Origin: Volvox africanus
Taxonomy: Eukaryota; Chlorophyta; Chlorophyceae; Chlamydomonadales; Volvocaceae
NCBI GenBank assembly: GCA_030268105.1
Contig: BSDZ01000101.1
Location: 1,054,001 to 1,118,000 of the forward strand
Direction: 5' to 3'
DNA: 64,000 bases
Positions 32,727-46,100 of this stretch are shown here, piece by piece; within the stretch, counting starts at the first letter, position 1; each line of letters begins with the position of its first letter. The notes under the pieces were generated by a model. It saw only the letters and a list, made by a program, of their open reading frames with translations. It ran no database searches and was not told the DNA's origin. The position numbers and the translations under genes are program-made.

Positions 32727-35700
32727 TTAGCGATGTGGGATGGGAATGGGTTGAACCCGGTAGCGGCCATTTATGGCACTACGAACCAGGTCAACCCAGG
32801 AACAATGAGAACAGAAGCAGAGGAAGAGGATTCTTTGACCCACGGACAGCCTTTCTCGATATTGAGCCCACCGTACTGCCGTACCCGCTGCCGACTGGCC
32901 CAGCACTCGCGGGGGCCGCCAGGGGCCGGTGGGTCCTGACGCCGCCGCGGCGCCGGTGGGGGCTGTAGCGTTGGGCTCACCAGCTGGCCCCGCCCCAGCA
33001 GGAGGACCAGGCCGTGGCGGCCGGCCGCAAGCCGCCGCTGCCGCGGCGGCGCCGGCGGAGGACGCCCGTAAGCTGAGGCATCGCTCAACAGCAGCAGCTC
33101 CGCTGCTGCCGTCGGCAGTGCTGCTCGTCCCGCCCTCGTCGCCGCTGGCGCTTCCGCCGCCTGCGCCTTCCGACAGGCCGTCCTCACCGCTGACTCCACC
33201 GACGGCGGCGCCACTGGAGGATGATTTTCCACCACGACGGAAACAGGAGATCGCGTACGGCGCACGACGGTGGTGGCCAGGGCCGCGGCCGGTGGCGGCG
33301 TCGGCTACATACAACGGAGGTGGTGGCGGCGGCGGCTCGGCCGAAAAGGCGTTGCCTGGTTTTGCCATCCGCGAACCCGCCGTTGTACGGTAACCCTCTG
33401 CTTGAACGCAATTACCATCCGATGTCTTGCTGAACATGAAAAGCGGTGTACGGCGATGGGCCCAGGGCCTTGTGTGCCCTGCAGAGACTCCATTCGCGTC
33501 ATCGCCATCGTCACCGTTGAGCCCCGGCGGCGTCGCCTCGGGCAGTGGCGGCGGTACGTCTGCCTCCTCTTCCACGTTGTCCGCCGCCGCCGCCGCCAGT
33601 GGCGGCGGCGGCGGCGGCGCAGTGCAGAAGCGCTCCGCGCCCCACGCTCCCAGCTTGGCACGTAGCTCACCTACAGCACGTTCCCGCTTTGCCGCTGCTG
33701 TCCCCGTTGCCTTGTCTCCCTCCTCGCAGGGCCGTCGTCCCATGCGAGCCCTACTCAGCTCCCTAAACGCGGCCTGGCCATCAAGCCAAAAGCTGCCTCG
33801 CAGCCTGAGGAAGGGCAGTAGCGTCGGCAGTAGCAGGCCCCGGCGAAGGTCGCACAGGAACCGCGCATACCCCGCTGAGTCCAGCCCCAACGCAGTACCG
33901 CAATGCGCAGGCGGCGGAGGGGCTACCGCCGCCCCTGCCGCCGATCCCGTCAGCTCGTCGCCCTGCCGGGACCCTGCGGCATCCACTGCCGCCGATCCAA
34001 CTGTCTGTGCGGCGACGAAAGAGGTCTCCCGAAGGTCCGGAACACTACCAGGGCGGCTAAACGTTGCAGCCTCGCGGCTGGCCGGGCCGTCAGCAGCGTC
34101 CATGTTGCTAGGAGGCGCCGCTCCACCACGCCGGTGATTCCCTGCATCCCCAACTCCGCCACCTCCGCCATGTCCAGCGGCGTCAGCCTCTCCCATTGGC
34201 GATTCAGGACTCGCCAGCGCCGCCGCGCCGTCAATGGCCGCACTGGCTGAGGGCTGGACAACCGAAGCTGCCGCCGCCGCCAGTACAGCTCGCGCCGGCA
34301 GCTGTGCCGACGGTGCAGCCCGTAGCTTTGCCGTCACCACCGTGGGCGGCCGCCCCAAGTTCATCCTTGGCGCCAACGCCTGTGGCAGCTGCGGTAAGCT
34401 GCTGCTCCCAACACTACCGCCGAGCCCCGAGCCTGGCAGCTGTGCGGGCGAAGGCGCGGATGCACCAGCCGTCTTCGCAGCAGTCCCGCTGGCTGGCACA
34501 CTTGACGGCCGCGCTGCTGAACTTGCATGCGGCTTGCCCTGATCCCCTTCCACGCCTGTACCGAGAGTCGTTCTGGCAGCAGCTCCAGGAGTAGCGCTTC
34601 CCCTCCCCGCCGCTGCCATTCGACCACCCTGCCCCTGACCTTTGGCCGGCAGCGATGCAGTAGCGGCCGGTCGTCGGGCTGCTGTCACGTGGTGCGGCCG
34701 AGGCGCCGCTGCTACCGCCATCGGCCGTGGCGGCGATTGCTCAGGGCTGGCGGAGCCGCCCGCTGCGTCCAGCGTAGATGCGGCCCCATCGGCTGCGCCG
34801 CTGGGATGCTCCATATCACGTGGTTCAAGTTTGACGGCCGCCGCCGCAGCAGGCAGCGGAAGTGGCGGTTTGGCCGCTGCCGCCAGACCAGCGTCAGACT
34901 TCATCGGAGTATTATGCCTTGCGGCCGCGGCGGCGGCGGCGGCAGGGAACCCCGCCGCTGCTTTGCCCGGCAACAATGCGGCCGCATGGGAAGGTTGCCC
35001 AGTTGCAAGGACAGCGCCAACGTCGGCAGCGCTGCCTGAGACCGCTGCATCCGCCACCACCGCCCCCGAGCCCGTCGCCATCTCTTCCGTAACAGCCGCC
35101 GCTGCTGCTTTTGCTTTGGTGCTTACATCCGCTGCCTCCAGCTCCTTTTCGCCAGCACTCTCCGTTGCTATCGCGTTGTGAGCTCCGGAAGCAGCCCCGC
35201 GGCCAGCTGGCTTCCTCACCCATGCCGACAGCCGCCGAGGCGACGTCTCTGGACTACCCCCCTCAGCACCGTCAGTGGCAGCTGCTCCACCCGCAGCCGC
35301 TGCCCCACCGCCGCTGATTCTTCGGGATCCTGTAGCTGAAGTTGCGGTTGGTTTGTCCCCGTCACCGGCTGCGGGTGCGGTGGATGATCTCCGCCGTTGC
35401 CTGCCGGGGCCTTTCCCCTCTGCCACTGTGCCAGTTGGCTTTACCTGCCCAGCATCACCTCGCTTTCTCCGCTTATAAGCGCGCACCCCGGTCGGACCAG
35501 CGCCGTCTCCCTCACCACCATCCGCAGTCCGTCGCGTGAGTCCACCGCGCGCTCGCCCCCCCGCCCGAGCTGGTCCGCTATCACCCTCCGCGCCTGAAGC
35601 CACGGCACTAGCTGGACCTGGATCCTCGAGAAGCAAATCGCTATCAGAGCCCGAATCCACCTCGCCTTGCACCGAATCCGTTCCCGAATCTGCATCCACG

Positions 35701-38049
35701 ATGGCCGGCTTTCGAGCCGCAGCCGCGCGCCGTGGCCTGCTGGCCGCAATGCTGGTGGCCCCCTTCCCTGCAGCAGCCGCGTGTCCCGGAACGACGGCCG
35801 CCGGGGCATCACCACAGGCCAGCACCGCCGGCTCCCTCGGCTGGCGGCAACCGCCCGCGCCGGCGCCCGCGCCCTCTGGCGATGGGTCCCTACACGCCAG
35901 TGAGTTCAAGAGAATATGGAACAAGTGGGGTGAGGTGACTGCCAGAGCTGAAGGAAAACTGCTTTCAAGCTGGTCCCCCACGAGTCCTGCCAGCAGGAAA
36001 ATGCGGAAAGCGTTTGCAACGGCGAAGGCCGTCTACAGGCGTCCCTCACCCCGGCCGATCTCGTATCATAAGGCCCTTTGACGCGTACGACCCAAGCAGG
36101 ATGCCCTGATGGGACTCAAGCTGACCGTTTACCCGCTGATGTCTTGCGGTGCCCAAAACCACCTTCAATGCGATGAACTCTTCACCCATTCTTCATTTAT
36201 CATCCCGAATCCCGCGCTTCCCGCCAAATCCGTCGAAATGCTCTAAGTCGTGCAGAAAGCTTGGACGAATGCAGATAATGTAAACACGATGGCATGCACC
36301 AGATCTCCTAGGGGTCGCGAGGCGACATCCGGGACAAACACGCACCGGGAGCAGGCTGCGTTGCCCCTGCCGGCCAGCTCGGTGTCGCCGCCGCCGCCAT
36401 CGGTGTCCCTTCCCCGACGGGCACCCGCACCACGGCCACCCCGGGTATACCGACGGCGGCCTCGCTTAGCTGACGGGGCTGCCTCAACTGCTGCCTCAAC
36501 AGTCTCCGTGGTTGGTTGCGCTTCCTGACGGCCCTCTCCCACTCCCTCTCCCTCTCCCTCGGCAACGTTGGTGCTGGGTGCCGCCGCCTCTGTCGGCCCC
36601 GCCGCTACGTCTGGCGGCGATGGCCCGGCCGTCGGGTCATCAATGGAGGACCGTACGGCAACAGCAGCGACGGCAGCTGTGGAGGCCCGGCCACTTCGCC
36701 GGCGGCTTGGCCCTGGCTTAACAAGCGCGTCCTCCCCTGCTGCCCCCACCCCCACCGAGGAATCTGTGCCCCCTCGCGATGCCAGGCGCGCGGAAGTGCG
36801 GCCATTGCTAGCACCCCTGCCGCCAGCGCTCGCGGCCCCCCTCCCACGTGCTCGGCCCCGTCCGCGGCCGCGAGCCCCACCTGTCACCAAACCCTGTTGT
36901 GGCGTCGCCCCTGCAGCATCTGCGCTCTCCTGAACTTCCGCATCAGCGCCGGCTGCAGTGGCAGTAGCGTCGTGTGCGTCCACAGCCGGAACCGGCGGCT
37001 CCGCCATTCCCGTATCCATGGCTGCTGTACGCTGCCGCTTTGATGGCGGTGGCAAGGCTGCAGCATCCGCAGCCGGCTTTGTGGAGAGCACTGTGATGGG
37101 CACGTCGTCATCCGATCCCTGTGAATCACTGGGGGCATGCTTAGCGGATAGCGCCGTTGCGACAGACCTCCTTTTCGTCCGAGCACCCCTAACCAGCGCT
37201 GGTGCAGTGGGGGGGGGAGCATTGCCGCTCCCTGATGCTGCTGCTGCAGCAGCGGCCGCAGCCCCAATGGGCAAGTCATCATCATCATCACTACCCGTGG
37301 TTTCGCTAACAGCTGTGATATTCCCAGTAGGGCCTGTCTCCGCTCCATGGCCAGTATCCCGCTCGGGAGAGGCATCAGCAGCCATATAAACGCTAGCGGG
37401 TACCGCTCCACCTCCGCCGTCGAAGGGGCCAAATACTGACAGCGCCCACCGACCGCCGCCCGCTTTACAAAAGTGCTCCTTGTCACGGGAGAGCTCGCCC
37501 GAAATCTACTTGGTAGCAAAAGTCAGTAAGCATGCAACACGCAAGGAAATTATTAATCTTGCGGATTTCCGAGCATCACCATCATTACTATACCATATAA
37601 TCGTGGCTTAGGACGTAAGTATAAGAGAAACTTATCAATACAAATTGCTTCCCCCTCTCCCCCTGAGTTTTGATTAGGCACCGCACTTCAATTCTGCTAG
37701 AAGCGGACATGCAGAGACAGTTGCAACCATTGTCCCAACGTTAGTGCTATGTTACAACAAGTTTGCGGCAGCACTCTCGTACCACTTGGGAGGCAAGTGT
37801 GGCGGGAATCGTCAGCCCAAGGCGCATATAGAATGCAAAGGAGCGATAAAGGCGTAGTAGATTACTCCTGACGAAAAAGAAACTCACCGCCCCCGTGGGG
37901 TTCTTGAAGGTTATTTCTCGTTGCTTCACGACTAGTTCTACCAAAGCACCGAGAGCCAGGCCAGTCGGGTGATCCTTCAGAACTTGCCATATGCACCACT
38001 TGGTTGTTCCCGTGGACGTGAATGGGCAGATGAGTTGGTCCTGAGACAT
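32727..38049 (-). CDS. HARE-HTH-like domain protein with large disordered tail, probably chromatin-associated
   Basis: Exons 38049-37888, 37505-36346 and 35889-32727 join in phase (0, then 2) at a GTGAGT donor and TAG acceptors, giving up to 1494 residues. The start is the ATG at 38049. The first 90 residues are the only recognisable fold: TKWCIWQVLKDHPTGLALGA, then REITFKNPTGA across the first junction into ISGELSRDKEHFCKAGGGRW. This matches the winged-helix HARE-HTH pattern (helix, 'TPxxxIsxxLsrDxxxFvxvGxGxWaL') found in ASXL, plant RINGLET-type and related chromatin proteins. The rest is Ala/Pro/Ser-rich and disordered, with acidic SDDDDDLPIG and GSDDDVPIT patches, GRGRGRARGRG and many basic clusters. 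One hydrophobic block (FLCDLRRGLLLPTLLPFLRL) lies in exon 3. A GTACGG donor at 32884 could end exon 3 earlier. DNA/chromatin binding is inferred. Confidence 0.65.
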
Positions 38050-38488
38050 CGCTGTCAACTTTACGCTCGTCAGCAGAGAGTATTATATTTCATCCGTGCT
38101 GCAGCAAGAATCTTGCGAAGATTAAAGTTGTATAAACAGACAATCGTGGCAAGGGACAGCATACAAGGTCATTAAAGCCAAGCCTTGCTGCTAGAACGGG
38201 CCCAACAAGCACTACAGAGAGAATACCTTTGCCATGATTATGAAAATGCGCAATTAAATTAATTTGGACATCATCCTGTGGGTGGGTTGGTTGAATTGAT
38301 TGAAAATGACCATGTACGGGCATTCAACTACTTTCTGAGCGCCGGAGCATTATAGTTGACAATGGCAGCATGCAATAAATTAGTAATTTGAAAATCTCCG
38401 TATTATTTTTGTGGTTATTCTCTCTTGCAATCGCCCTCGGTTGGGGACGGACCGGAGACGCGACTCGTTCGGTCGACGCGCGGCAAAG
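38050..38488. promoter_or_regulatory. divergent intergenic region (about 440 bp) between two head-to-head genes
   Basis: It separates the ATG of the minus-strand HARE-HTH gene (38049) from the ATG of the plus-strand plastid-type gene (38489). Both promoters and both 5' untranslated regions must lie here unless there are non-coding first exons. No TATA box or known element could be assigned with confidence. Confidence 0.5.
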
Positions 38489-39608
38489 ATGCTGCAAGTG
38501 AACCGTTTAAGACTCGATGCGCTGGCGTTCAGCAACAATATCCCTCGATGCGCAGTTCTCTCCCGCTTCCCGCTCCCACAGCAGACGGGGAGGCGGACCG
38601 CTGCTACCGCAGCCACTGCTGCAGCCGGAGATGCAGGCTTCACCGACGGAATGGGAACGATGTCCGGACCAGCACCAGCGACTAATTCTCAGCCAAACTC
38701 AGCGGACGTTAGTGGGGCAGAGCGGCAAAATGAAGTTCAATCACCTGCATCGGCAGCGCCACCTGACGACGAGGAGCCCCGAACTCTGCTAGGGCGCGTC
38801 AAACGCTTCTTCGTGGGTTCAAAGCTGGATAAGGCCCGTCTAGCGGCACTCGGTTTTGGGGCTTTCAGTGCATATGGCGTCATCAGCAATATCAATGCGG
38901 GTGCGCCGCGGACTTTGACCAGTGCCAGTAGTGCCAGTACTGTCACCACAGCACTGATGTTCAATTTCCCCTGTCTTCTGCTGATTCACACAAATCGCTT
39001 CCTTATCTGTCACACTTGTGTGCCTGCTCCTGATTCCATACACTCACCTCCCACCCTCGCCAATAAAGCTCCGAACATTCCCCGAACCGTTTTGATCCAG
39101 GACTGAGCCATACCGGTCGCCCGGGCCGTTGAAGTTCAGATTTCCTTTTCATACACAAAGAATGATGTACAATTGTGTGCCATCGTTGTCCTATGGCAGT
39201 GTCCCCCTTTCATATACCTAACCCAGGCTCTGCCTCACTACCGCCCACATACTCGCCCCCACAGCCATCCTCATCACCATCGCCTGGCTCACCGTCGTCC
39301 GTACTACCGGCCTGACGCCGCTTGACGGCGGCAACTGGCCGTGCTTCGTGGGCATTTACGCTGGTCTGTGGATCGGCTCCAACTTCCTGCGGCCTCTGCG
39401 TCTGACTCTGGCCCTCGCGGCCGCACCGCTGTTCGATGCCGCCATCGATGCAGTGTCGCGACGTACTGGCCTTCCCAAAGTTCCCGCCTTTGTGGTCATG
39501 CTATTGCTGATTGCCGTGGGGACGACAAGCACTTTGCTAGCCACGATCGCCATGCTAGGGGGCTTTCCACCAGGCTGCAGGATGCCGTGGCAACACCACG
39601 TGGTGTGA
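38489..39608 (+). CDS. probable plastid-targeted small membrane protein (2 exons)
   Basis: Exon 1 (38489-38900) and exon 2 (39265-39608) join across a GTGCGC/CCCCACAG intron in phase 1, giving 251 residues. The N-terminus (MLQVNRLRLDALAF, then basic, Ser/Thr/Ala-rich sequence) looks like a plastid transit peptide. Then come an acidic linker and RVKRFFVGSKLDKARLAALG, AYGVISNINA, and after the junction hydrophobic spans around ILITIAWLTVV, CFVGIYAGLWIGSNFLRPLR and FVVMLLLIAVGTTSTLLATI. This resembles a conserved, uncharacterised plant/algal chloroplast membrane protein group with a 'GxYxGLxxxSNFLRPxR' block; I cannot name it. About three to four membrane spans are likely. Exon 2 could end at an alternative donor near its 3' end. 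Confidence 0.7.
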
Positions 39609-41569
39609 GGAGGAAGAAGAAGAAGGGAGGAGGAGGAGGACGACGAGAAAGAAGAAGAGGAGGTGGAAAAGGAGGAGGGTAGCAGGTAGTCCCGGCGGAA
39701 TTACTGTTGCACAACTATCCTGCCGCATTCAAGCTTAAAGTATGGTGTACATGGCGGCTGCAGAGTGCGACCTTGCAAGCGCTCTGTTAGTCCTCTGCGG
39801 CGGTACAAGAAGGGCTGGCCGGAGGGTATCCGGGAATAGCCCAGTACAGTTACACACTTAAAGTTTAACGGAATGCGAGGACGTTGACCGGCAATAGGCC
39901 AATTATGCAGTATTCGGATAGGGATGTGGCAATGCCCAATGCCTGTGTGATGGGGCAGGGGGGGTAGGGGGGGGTCCGACTTAGCCTCAGCCAGGACTCC
40001 CCCGCTGGGCTGCCTCGGGTGACACACGAGGAGCATTTTGGGGATGGATGGGGCGTCCTGGAGGACAGGTGCCGGCTTCCAGTGTTCTGATGGAAGCTTT
40101 GCGCACTCCGGTGCTGGGTTGGCTAGGAGGACTAACACGGCACTGTGGTGCGTCATACATTCGGCCGCCGCATCTCCTATGGAGGGGGCAACCTCTGGCC
40201 AGGGTCCCCACGACGCTGTCGTCCCTACTTTTGGGCGGCTGTGCACAGATGGGTCTTTAGGAGCCTTCAGGAGCCGCCACCACATATAGGAAATTCTTCT
40301 GGGTGTGCTCGGGGGGGGATCTCCAGCGGCGTCGTCATCTATATTTGAAGCATGATCTCACAGCCTACAACAATCAGCCAACCAACGGACTCCTGCCAAG
40401 CTGCGTATTCAACTAATGACGAGCTGGTCGCACGTCGAGATGGTATTACAGCGACCGTCCATAGGGCTTAAGGCTTCTAGCCATGAAGACGAGGATGAGG
40501 ATGAGGTGCCCGAGTAAAGCAGCACCGGGCAGGTGTACACCAGGATGCATCTGGATTGGGGGCGGGGGCGCCGGGCAACGGTCATTTTGATTTGTTCATG
40601 CACAGCACGCAGCACTGCCGCCTGCAATACCCTGCAATACAAATCGATTACCTGTTGCAATCCGGGAAAAAAGGATTAACTCACAGCGACCATGCACACA
40701 GGAGAAGAAACATGATGATTATAACCAATATGGGTGAGTGCATGTGATTGAGGTCATGCATATAAACATGGGTCAGTGTCATACCTCGCTTCCGCAAGTG
40801 CTTCAACCTAATAATGGAGGACATCGATGTGGGGCATAATACGAATATAAGTCGATCAGGAAGAACCCCCCGGCTCCTTCGCACCTTTGACAGGAAGCCC
40901 TGCGAACATACGCCGCCATGCACGATTTGGCCATCCGTAACTGTGGTGATGGGGGTGCGCTCACATGCCAGATCCACCAGCTTGAATAGGCCAGGTTCCG
41001 GAAGAGCGGTTGAGGAACAGCCTGGCAGAGAAAAGGAAGCAGACTACGTACCAAGCAAGAAATGCGATAACTAATTGTCCTAACATATCGGCGGCGAAAT
41101 TAAAACAAGTAACCTTGTATAAAATGTATAAAACGTGGTACATAGCAGGTCGCTGTCTCCAAATATGTCCCCAGCCTTCCAAGTTGTAAGGGTGCGTGGG
41201 CCAGCGTCGGGTTATCGAATTATGGCGAGGATACATGCACCCAGCAGATTTGCGAGGACCTGGTTGTGACTTCGACCTCTATGAAAGAATGTCTGAGCGA
41301 GGTCTTGTTCCAGATAGCGGTCGGCGGATAGCCAGGGTTGCGACTCCAAGGAGACCATTCTTGAATGGGGCTGAGTGAGCTAAGTCTTGGGCGTTCGTTA
41401 GATTGCACGCTGTGTATTGGTCACACGCTTCAGCGCCATCCATTTCCGGGGCTAATTGATTCGGCAGGTGAGTTACACACTCCTTAGCGGATTTTGACTT
41501 CCATGATCACCGTCCTGCTGTTTATATCAATCAACACCCTTTGTGGGATCTAGGTTAGCGTGCAGTTTA
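39609..41569. other. intergenic, no supported gene
   Basis: Begins with a GAGGAAGAAG purine tract (39606-39680) right after the stop of the upstream gene. The rest holds only short frames without motifs. Confidence 0.4.
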
Positions 41570-42100
41570 GCGGCACGTCTTACCTATTTAAAGTTTGAGA
41601 ATAGGTGAAGGATGTTTCATTTCCCGAACCTCAAATCACTCGCCTTACCCAATAAAACTGATCAAGCTCCAGCTACCCTGGGGGAAACTTCGGAGGGAAC
41701 CAGCTACTAAATGGTTCAATTAGTCTTTCGCCCCTATACCCAAGTCCGGAAAGCGATTTGCACGTCAGCACATCTACGAGCCTCCACCAGAGTTTCCTCT
41801 GGCTTCACCCTGCTCAGGCATAGTTCACCATCTTTCATGTCCCAACAGGTATGCTCGCACTCAAACCTTTCGCAGAAGCAACATGGTCGTTCGATGGTGC
41901 AGGCCACACAGAATCATGAGCCCTCCCATCAGTCAGGTTACTTTCGCTTACGGGGTTTCCCACCCGCCAGCTCGCATACATCTTAGACTCCTTGGTCCGT
42001 GTCTTAAGACGGGTCAATTAACGCTCTTCTGCCAGAGTCTTTAGGATGCAGATCCCAATAAAGATGGGACATACAGCAAATCCTTTTCTCACCTTGGCAG
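41570..42100 (-). pseudogene. LSU (28S/25S) rRNA fragment, decayed
   Basis: The plus strand reads as the complement of a eukaryotic large-subunit rRNA: GGGAACCAGCTACTA, TTAGTCTTTCGCCCCTATAC, CGATTTGCACGTCAG, CACCAGAGTTTCCTCTGGCT, CACCCTGCTCAGGCATAGTT and GACTCCTTGGTCCGTGT followed by AAGACGGGTC. This is the conserved part of LSU domain II around the D3 expansion segment. Many differences from the usual sequence turn CG into CA or TG (for example the normal GGTTCGATTAG is GGTTCAATTAG here), as expected for a methylated, unselected copy. The 5' side beyond about 42.07 kb runs into variable D2-like sequence and may extend to about 42.19 kb. No 5.8S, SSU or spacer is nearby, so this is an isolated relic. 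Confidence 0.9.
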
Positions 42101-42212
42101 TCTCGGGGGCATCAGCTGGGCTACCTGGGTGGACCCAGCTTTTATCCCGTCAAGGCAACCCATTCTGACCAGCACCCAGCACATTCAATGAATGGGCCGA
42201 TCGAAGGACCAT

Positions 42213-42425
42213 TTAAGCCTGGGTGCACCCACAAGCGTTAATCGCTTCCCTCTCAACAATTTCAAGCACTTTTAACTCTCTTTCCAAAATTCTTTTCATC
42301 TTTCCCTCACGGCACTTGTTCGCTATCAGTCTCTCAGCAGTATTGTATCCGCCTGCTGAAGCTGCCTTGGCTGCTGTGCATAGCATGGCATTAAACCTTC
42401 GCAGCTGGGTGGCCGTAATGATCAT
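42213..42425 (-). CDS. small ORF, unrecognised
   Basis: ATG-to-stop frame of 70 codons with a strongly charged, helical second half (IANKCREGKMKRILEREL). It stands next to the rRNA relic and has no splice partner. It could be a remnant of a mobile element or a chance frame. Confidence 0.2.
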   Translation of the reverse strand: MIITATQLRRFNAMLCTAAKAASAGGYNTAERLIANKCREGKMKRILERELKVLEIVEREAINACGCTQA

Positions 42426-43143
42426 TACTCTTCCTGTTCACCTATATATCCATAGGAAGAGATCTAGCTAGAGTGCTGCGACTCTATGCGGAACATCGGA
42501 CAGGTGACGGGCTCACGGCATTTGGATCTCGGAGCTAGGAGAAATATGTTGTCGTAATCCACGATAAGCTAACATTATCCTTACATGTGTTTGTACTGCT
42601 TAACATCCTTACAAATAACTTCGGGTTTCGAAGGTACTGTGAGTTCAACGATGTGATTCTCTGAAGGACTTCCCATGCTACCGCCCTTGCCCTGGGTCGC
42701 AGTTTCGCGGCAATTATTAACATCGACTATAACAGGACTAAGGCAAAATACTGACATAGCAATTATGTTGACGAACGGCCAATGCGGCAGGTTCTGGAGT
42801 TGCAGCGGGACTGGAAATAGACCAGGCCATAATGAATGCCATGCTGTTTTTCGCCGAGACATGAAGGCCTTCACTCTGGGTGGGCATCGTGGTGCTTGCA
42901 AAATAGTACAGGGACGAGCACAGATGCCGCTCTTCTTAAACGGACGGTGAGCGCCTACACTCTTCTCCCCGTCATGAACCCGAACACTGAATAAATACAC
43001 CTGACAATACTGGCAGATGCCTAATCTTTGCCCACTTACCTGCTGGGCGGCCGCCCTGGCCAAGCCACACCAGACAAGGAGGAAATCAAACGTTTATTCG
43101 TACATGCGCATGTGCATATGATCATCCACCAATACACACAGCT

Positions 43144-46100
43144 ATGAAAGGAAGGGTTTTGCAAGACTGGGCATGCACACGCTCCCATGAGCTGCGCACG
43201 TCTCCACGTGCGGCTTGTATCTGTCCCTGTGGATGCCCGACATCTCTCCCCGACGATAGGACCACATTACACACATGTGCTGCGGCGGCAGCCGCGGCGG
43301 CAGCGGGGGGCCCGACTCCAGGGTCGGAGGATGGCGGGACGCGCAACAGGCTTGGCTTCGGACTGAGCGGCTGGGAAGGGTTGGGTCATGGCGCACGGCA
43401 GACCGCGGAGCAGCGGTACAAAGACGAGCTGCACACTCTCAATGTCGGTACGTACTCCACGCATGCCCCACGCATGCTTGCGATTTCATGTAATTTCTCG
43501 TTGGCGTCCCGGTACTTGCGGGACTGCCTTGTAAGGCCGTCCGGTGCTCTTATGGCCGAGGTTTGGGTCTACCGCATCCCCTATCGGTTGCACCGAAACC
43601 ACCCGGCTTTCGTGGGGTCGTAGCTCCCGCCTGTATGTATTTAGGATCCCCTCCCTGTGCGCCGTGTGTTCTATGCTGCCAGTCGTCTCCTCCGTACGTC
43701 CGGCATAGTGACAGCAGCACGCACGGCCCTGTGCGGTGGCTTAGGAGTAGAGACGGGTTGGACTCTTGACAGGGCCTGCCCAATGCGAACCTTACCGGGT
43801 GTCCGTGTTTGTAAGAGAGTTCCTGGGACGTGCTATCGCGGCTGCTGGAGGGGCTGGGAGTACTGCCGTTACCTCTGCGGCTCTTTGAGGGCTGTATCCC
43901 CCTCTTCCTCCCAAAGCACCAGAAGTCACGGGGATACAGGCCAGGGATAACTTGTTGGTGGGTGAACATTGACACTGGAGTCCGCTATACGGGGCAGATG
44001 GTTGCTGGGGCGGCTTGGGTTTGGTCTCAGGAATCCAGGAGCTAGGAAGACACCAGGACGTCACAGACACAGTTAGTTAGTTAGTTAGTTAGTTAGGGTG
44101 ATGTGTTCCGTGGCTGGCGTTTGAGCGTTTAGGATTTGAACTATTGATTTATTGGGGTGACGCTGGTAGATGCCGAGTGCAGTAGTTCACTGAAACGATC
44201 AGGAGTTGGTGCGAGGTTGCATAGAATATCTCCGTGCGGTTGCCCTCTCGCCACGTGGCGATATGGCTTGCACTGGCGCCACTCCGCATTATACACCTAT
44301 GCGTGCGCGGCAGTCTCTGGTCTTTGTAAATGCGGGTGTGTGTTCTTTTGGAAGGGGGAATGAGGTTATTCCTGGTCCGTTGCCGCACCAGACAACTTCA
44401 ACCGACTTCGCGACTGTCCTTCTCTGTCCCCTACGTCTTGTGTCGTGTTTATGCCATACGCTGTATGCGATGTGTGTTATCTGTCCCACCCAGCCATCAC
44501 CGCTAATATGCTCATCTTCGCCGCCAAGCTGTGGGCGCACTTCATGTCCGGGTCGTCGTCCATGTTGGCCGAGGCAATGCACTCCGTGGCGGATGTGCTC
44601 AACCAGGTGATGGCTGATGTGGGATTAAAATGCATTGGAGGTGTGTGTGTGAAGGACCTCTTAACTTTGCCGTGCCACCGCGAAACGCCACCAGTCCCAA
44701 ATGGTCAAAGGCTGGGAGCGTAAGCACCCATGGTAAGACAATCCTGGCAGCAGAATCGGGGTTATTTAATTACCTATCCTAAGTACTCCCGGAAGATACT
44801 CCCGGAAGCTGATTTAAGCAAGTATTCCTACTGTGGCCTTCCATGGGTACTCAGTGTCGTGCTGATTCGGTACCCGCAAGTTCCGGTGGAGATGAGTAGC
44901 AGGGCGGCAGCCCAGGGGCCCCATTCCGGTCGATTCGCTCTTCCCCTGCGTCCCCAGTGCCGGCACTTCACTTTCCATATCAAGAGCCGGTAGTCCTGCG
45001 CATCCTCTACCGCATGCGACATGTTACTTGGGCTGAGGGCCCAAACCAAACGGTGTATTCCTATTATAAGGCCACCCAGTCGGAGTCTACACGCTATTCC
45101 GGGGCGAGAGGTTTCCATGCGCCTGTCTAAGGGGAGTTGGGGACCCCTTCTTCCGATCCGCAACAATCAGACCAATAGGCCTGACCGCCCCTCGCATGTT
45201 CATTCGCCAAGGACTCTGACTCGGCGCGGGAGTGAATCTGAACCCCTCCTGGTCCCTCGCTGGCCCGGTCCGCCGGCACAGATGCTCCTGCGCATCGGGC
45301 TATTGAAGGCGCAGAAGGGCCCTACGGAGATGCACCCGTACGGGTACGCGCGGGACCGCTTCATTTGGAGCCTGATCTCCGCCGTCGGGATCTTCTTTTT
45401 GGGGGCAGGTTCGTCTTCGGGGTGAAGGAGCTTGTGGAGAGCGCGGGACGCGGGCGGGCAAGATAGGAGCAGAGGGGGGAGGTTGAGTGGAGGGAGTGTT
45501 GCGTAATTTCATAATTCCGCCACACTGCTCTACTACTCTTAAGGTCATCAAGCATGCAACCGTGACGGTTAGTGACGGTGTTCTTCAACAACAGCAGTAC
45601 CAAGACTCGTTTATTCGCCTTACCCTCAGGGCCCCTTCCTGGCCCCTTTCCCCTAGCCGAACATAACCTGCGCGTTGGGGGCCTACGCCAACGCCTTCGC
45701 CTCGATAACGTGCGGCGACCCGCTCCCACCAGGTTCTATTGTGGATTGAGCCACCCCTACGTGCACTCTGCTTTCTGGGCGCCCTGGCTTTGTTTCCAGT
45801 ACATTATATTTTCTTCACGTCCTTTTCCTAAAGATAGGGACAAGCAAGCTTGTTTTCGTTCTCTCCCTTTTCCTGCGCACATTGGCTTCCCTGTCCTTCC
45901 CAGCTGTTATGTCTCCCCTCGTTTCCCTTCGCCTTCCGTTCTCTGGCCCCTCCCGTCCTCCGTGCCCGCCAGGTGCCTCGTTCATACACGGGCTCCACAC
46001 GCTGATGGAGCACCGTGAGCTCGAACACATGGGCTGGAGTTACGGAGGTGAGCGAACCTAGACTGGTTGCTTCCTGGGCTGAAGGCCGTAAGGAAGGATG

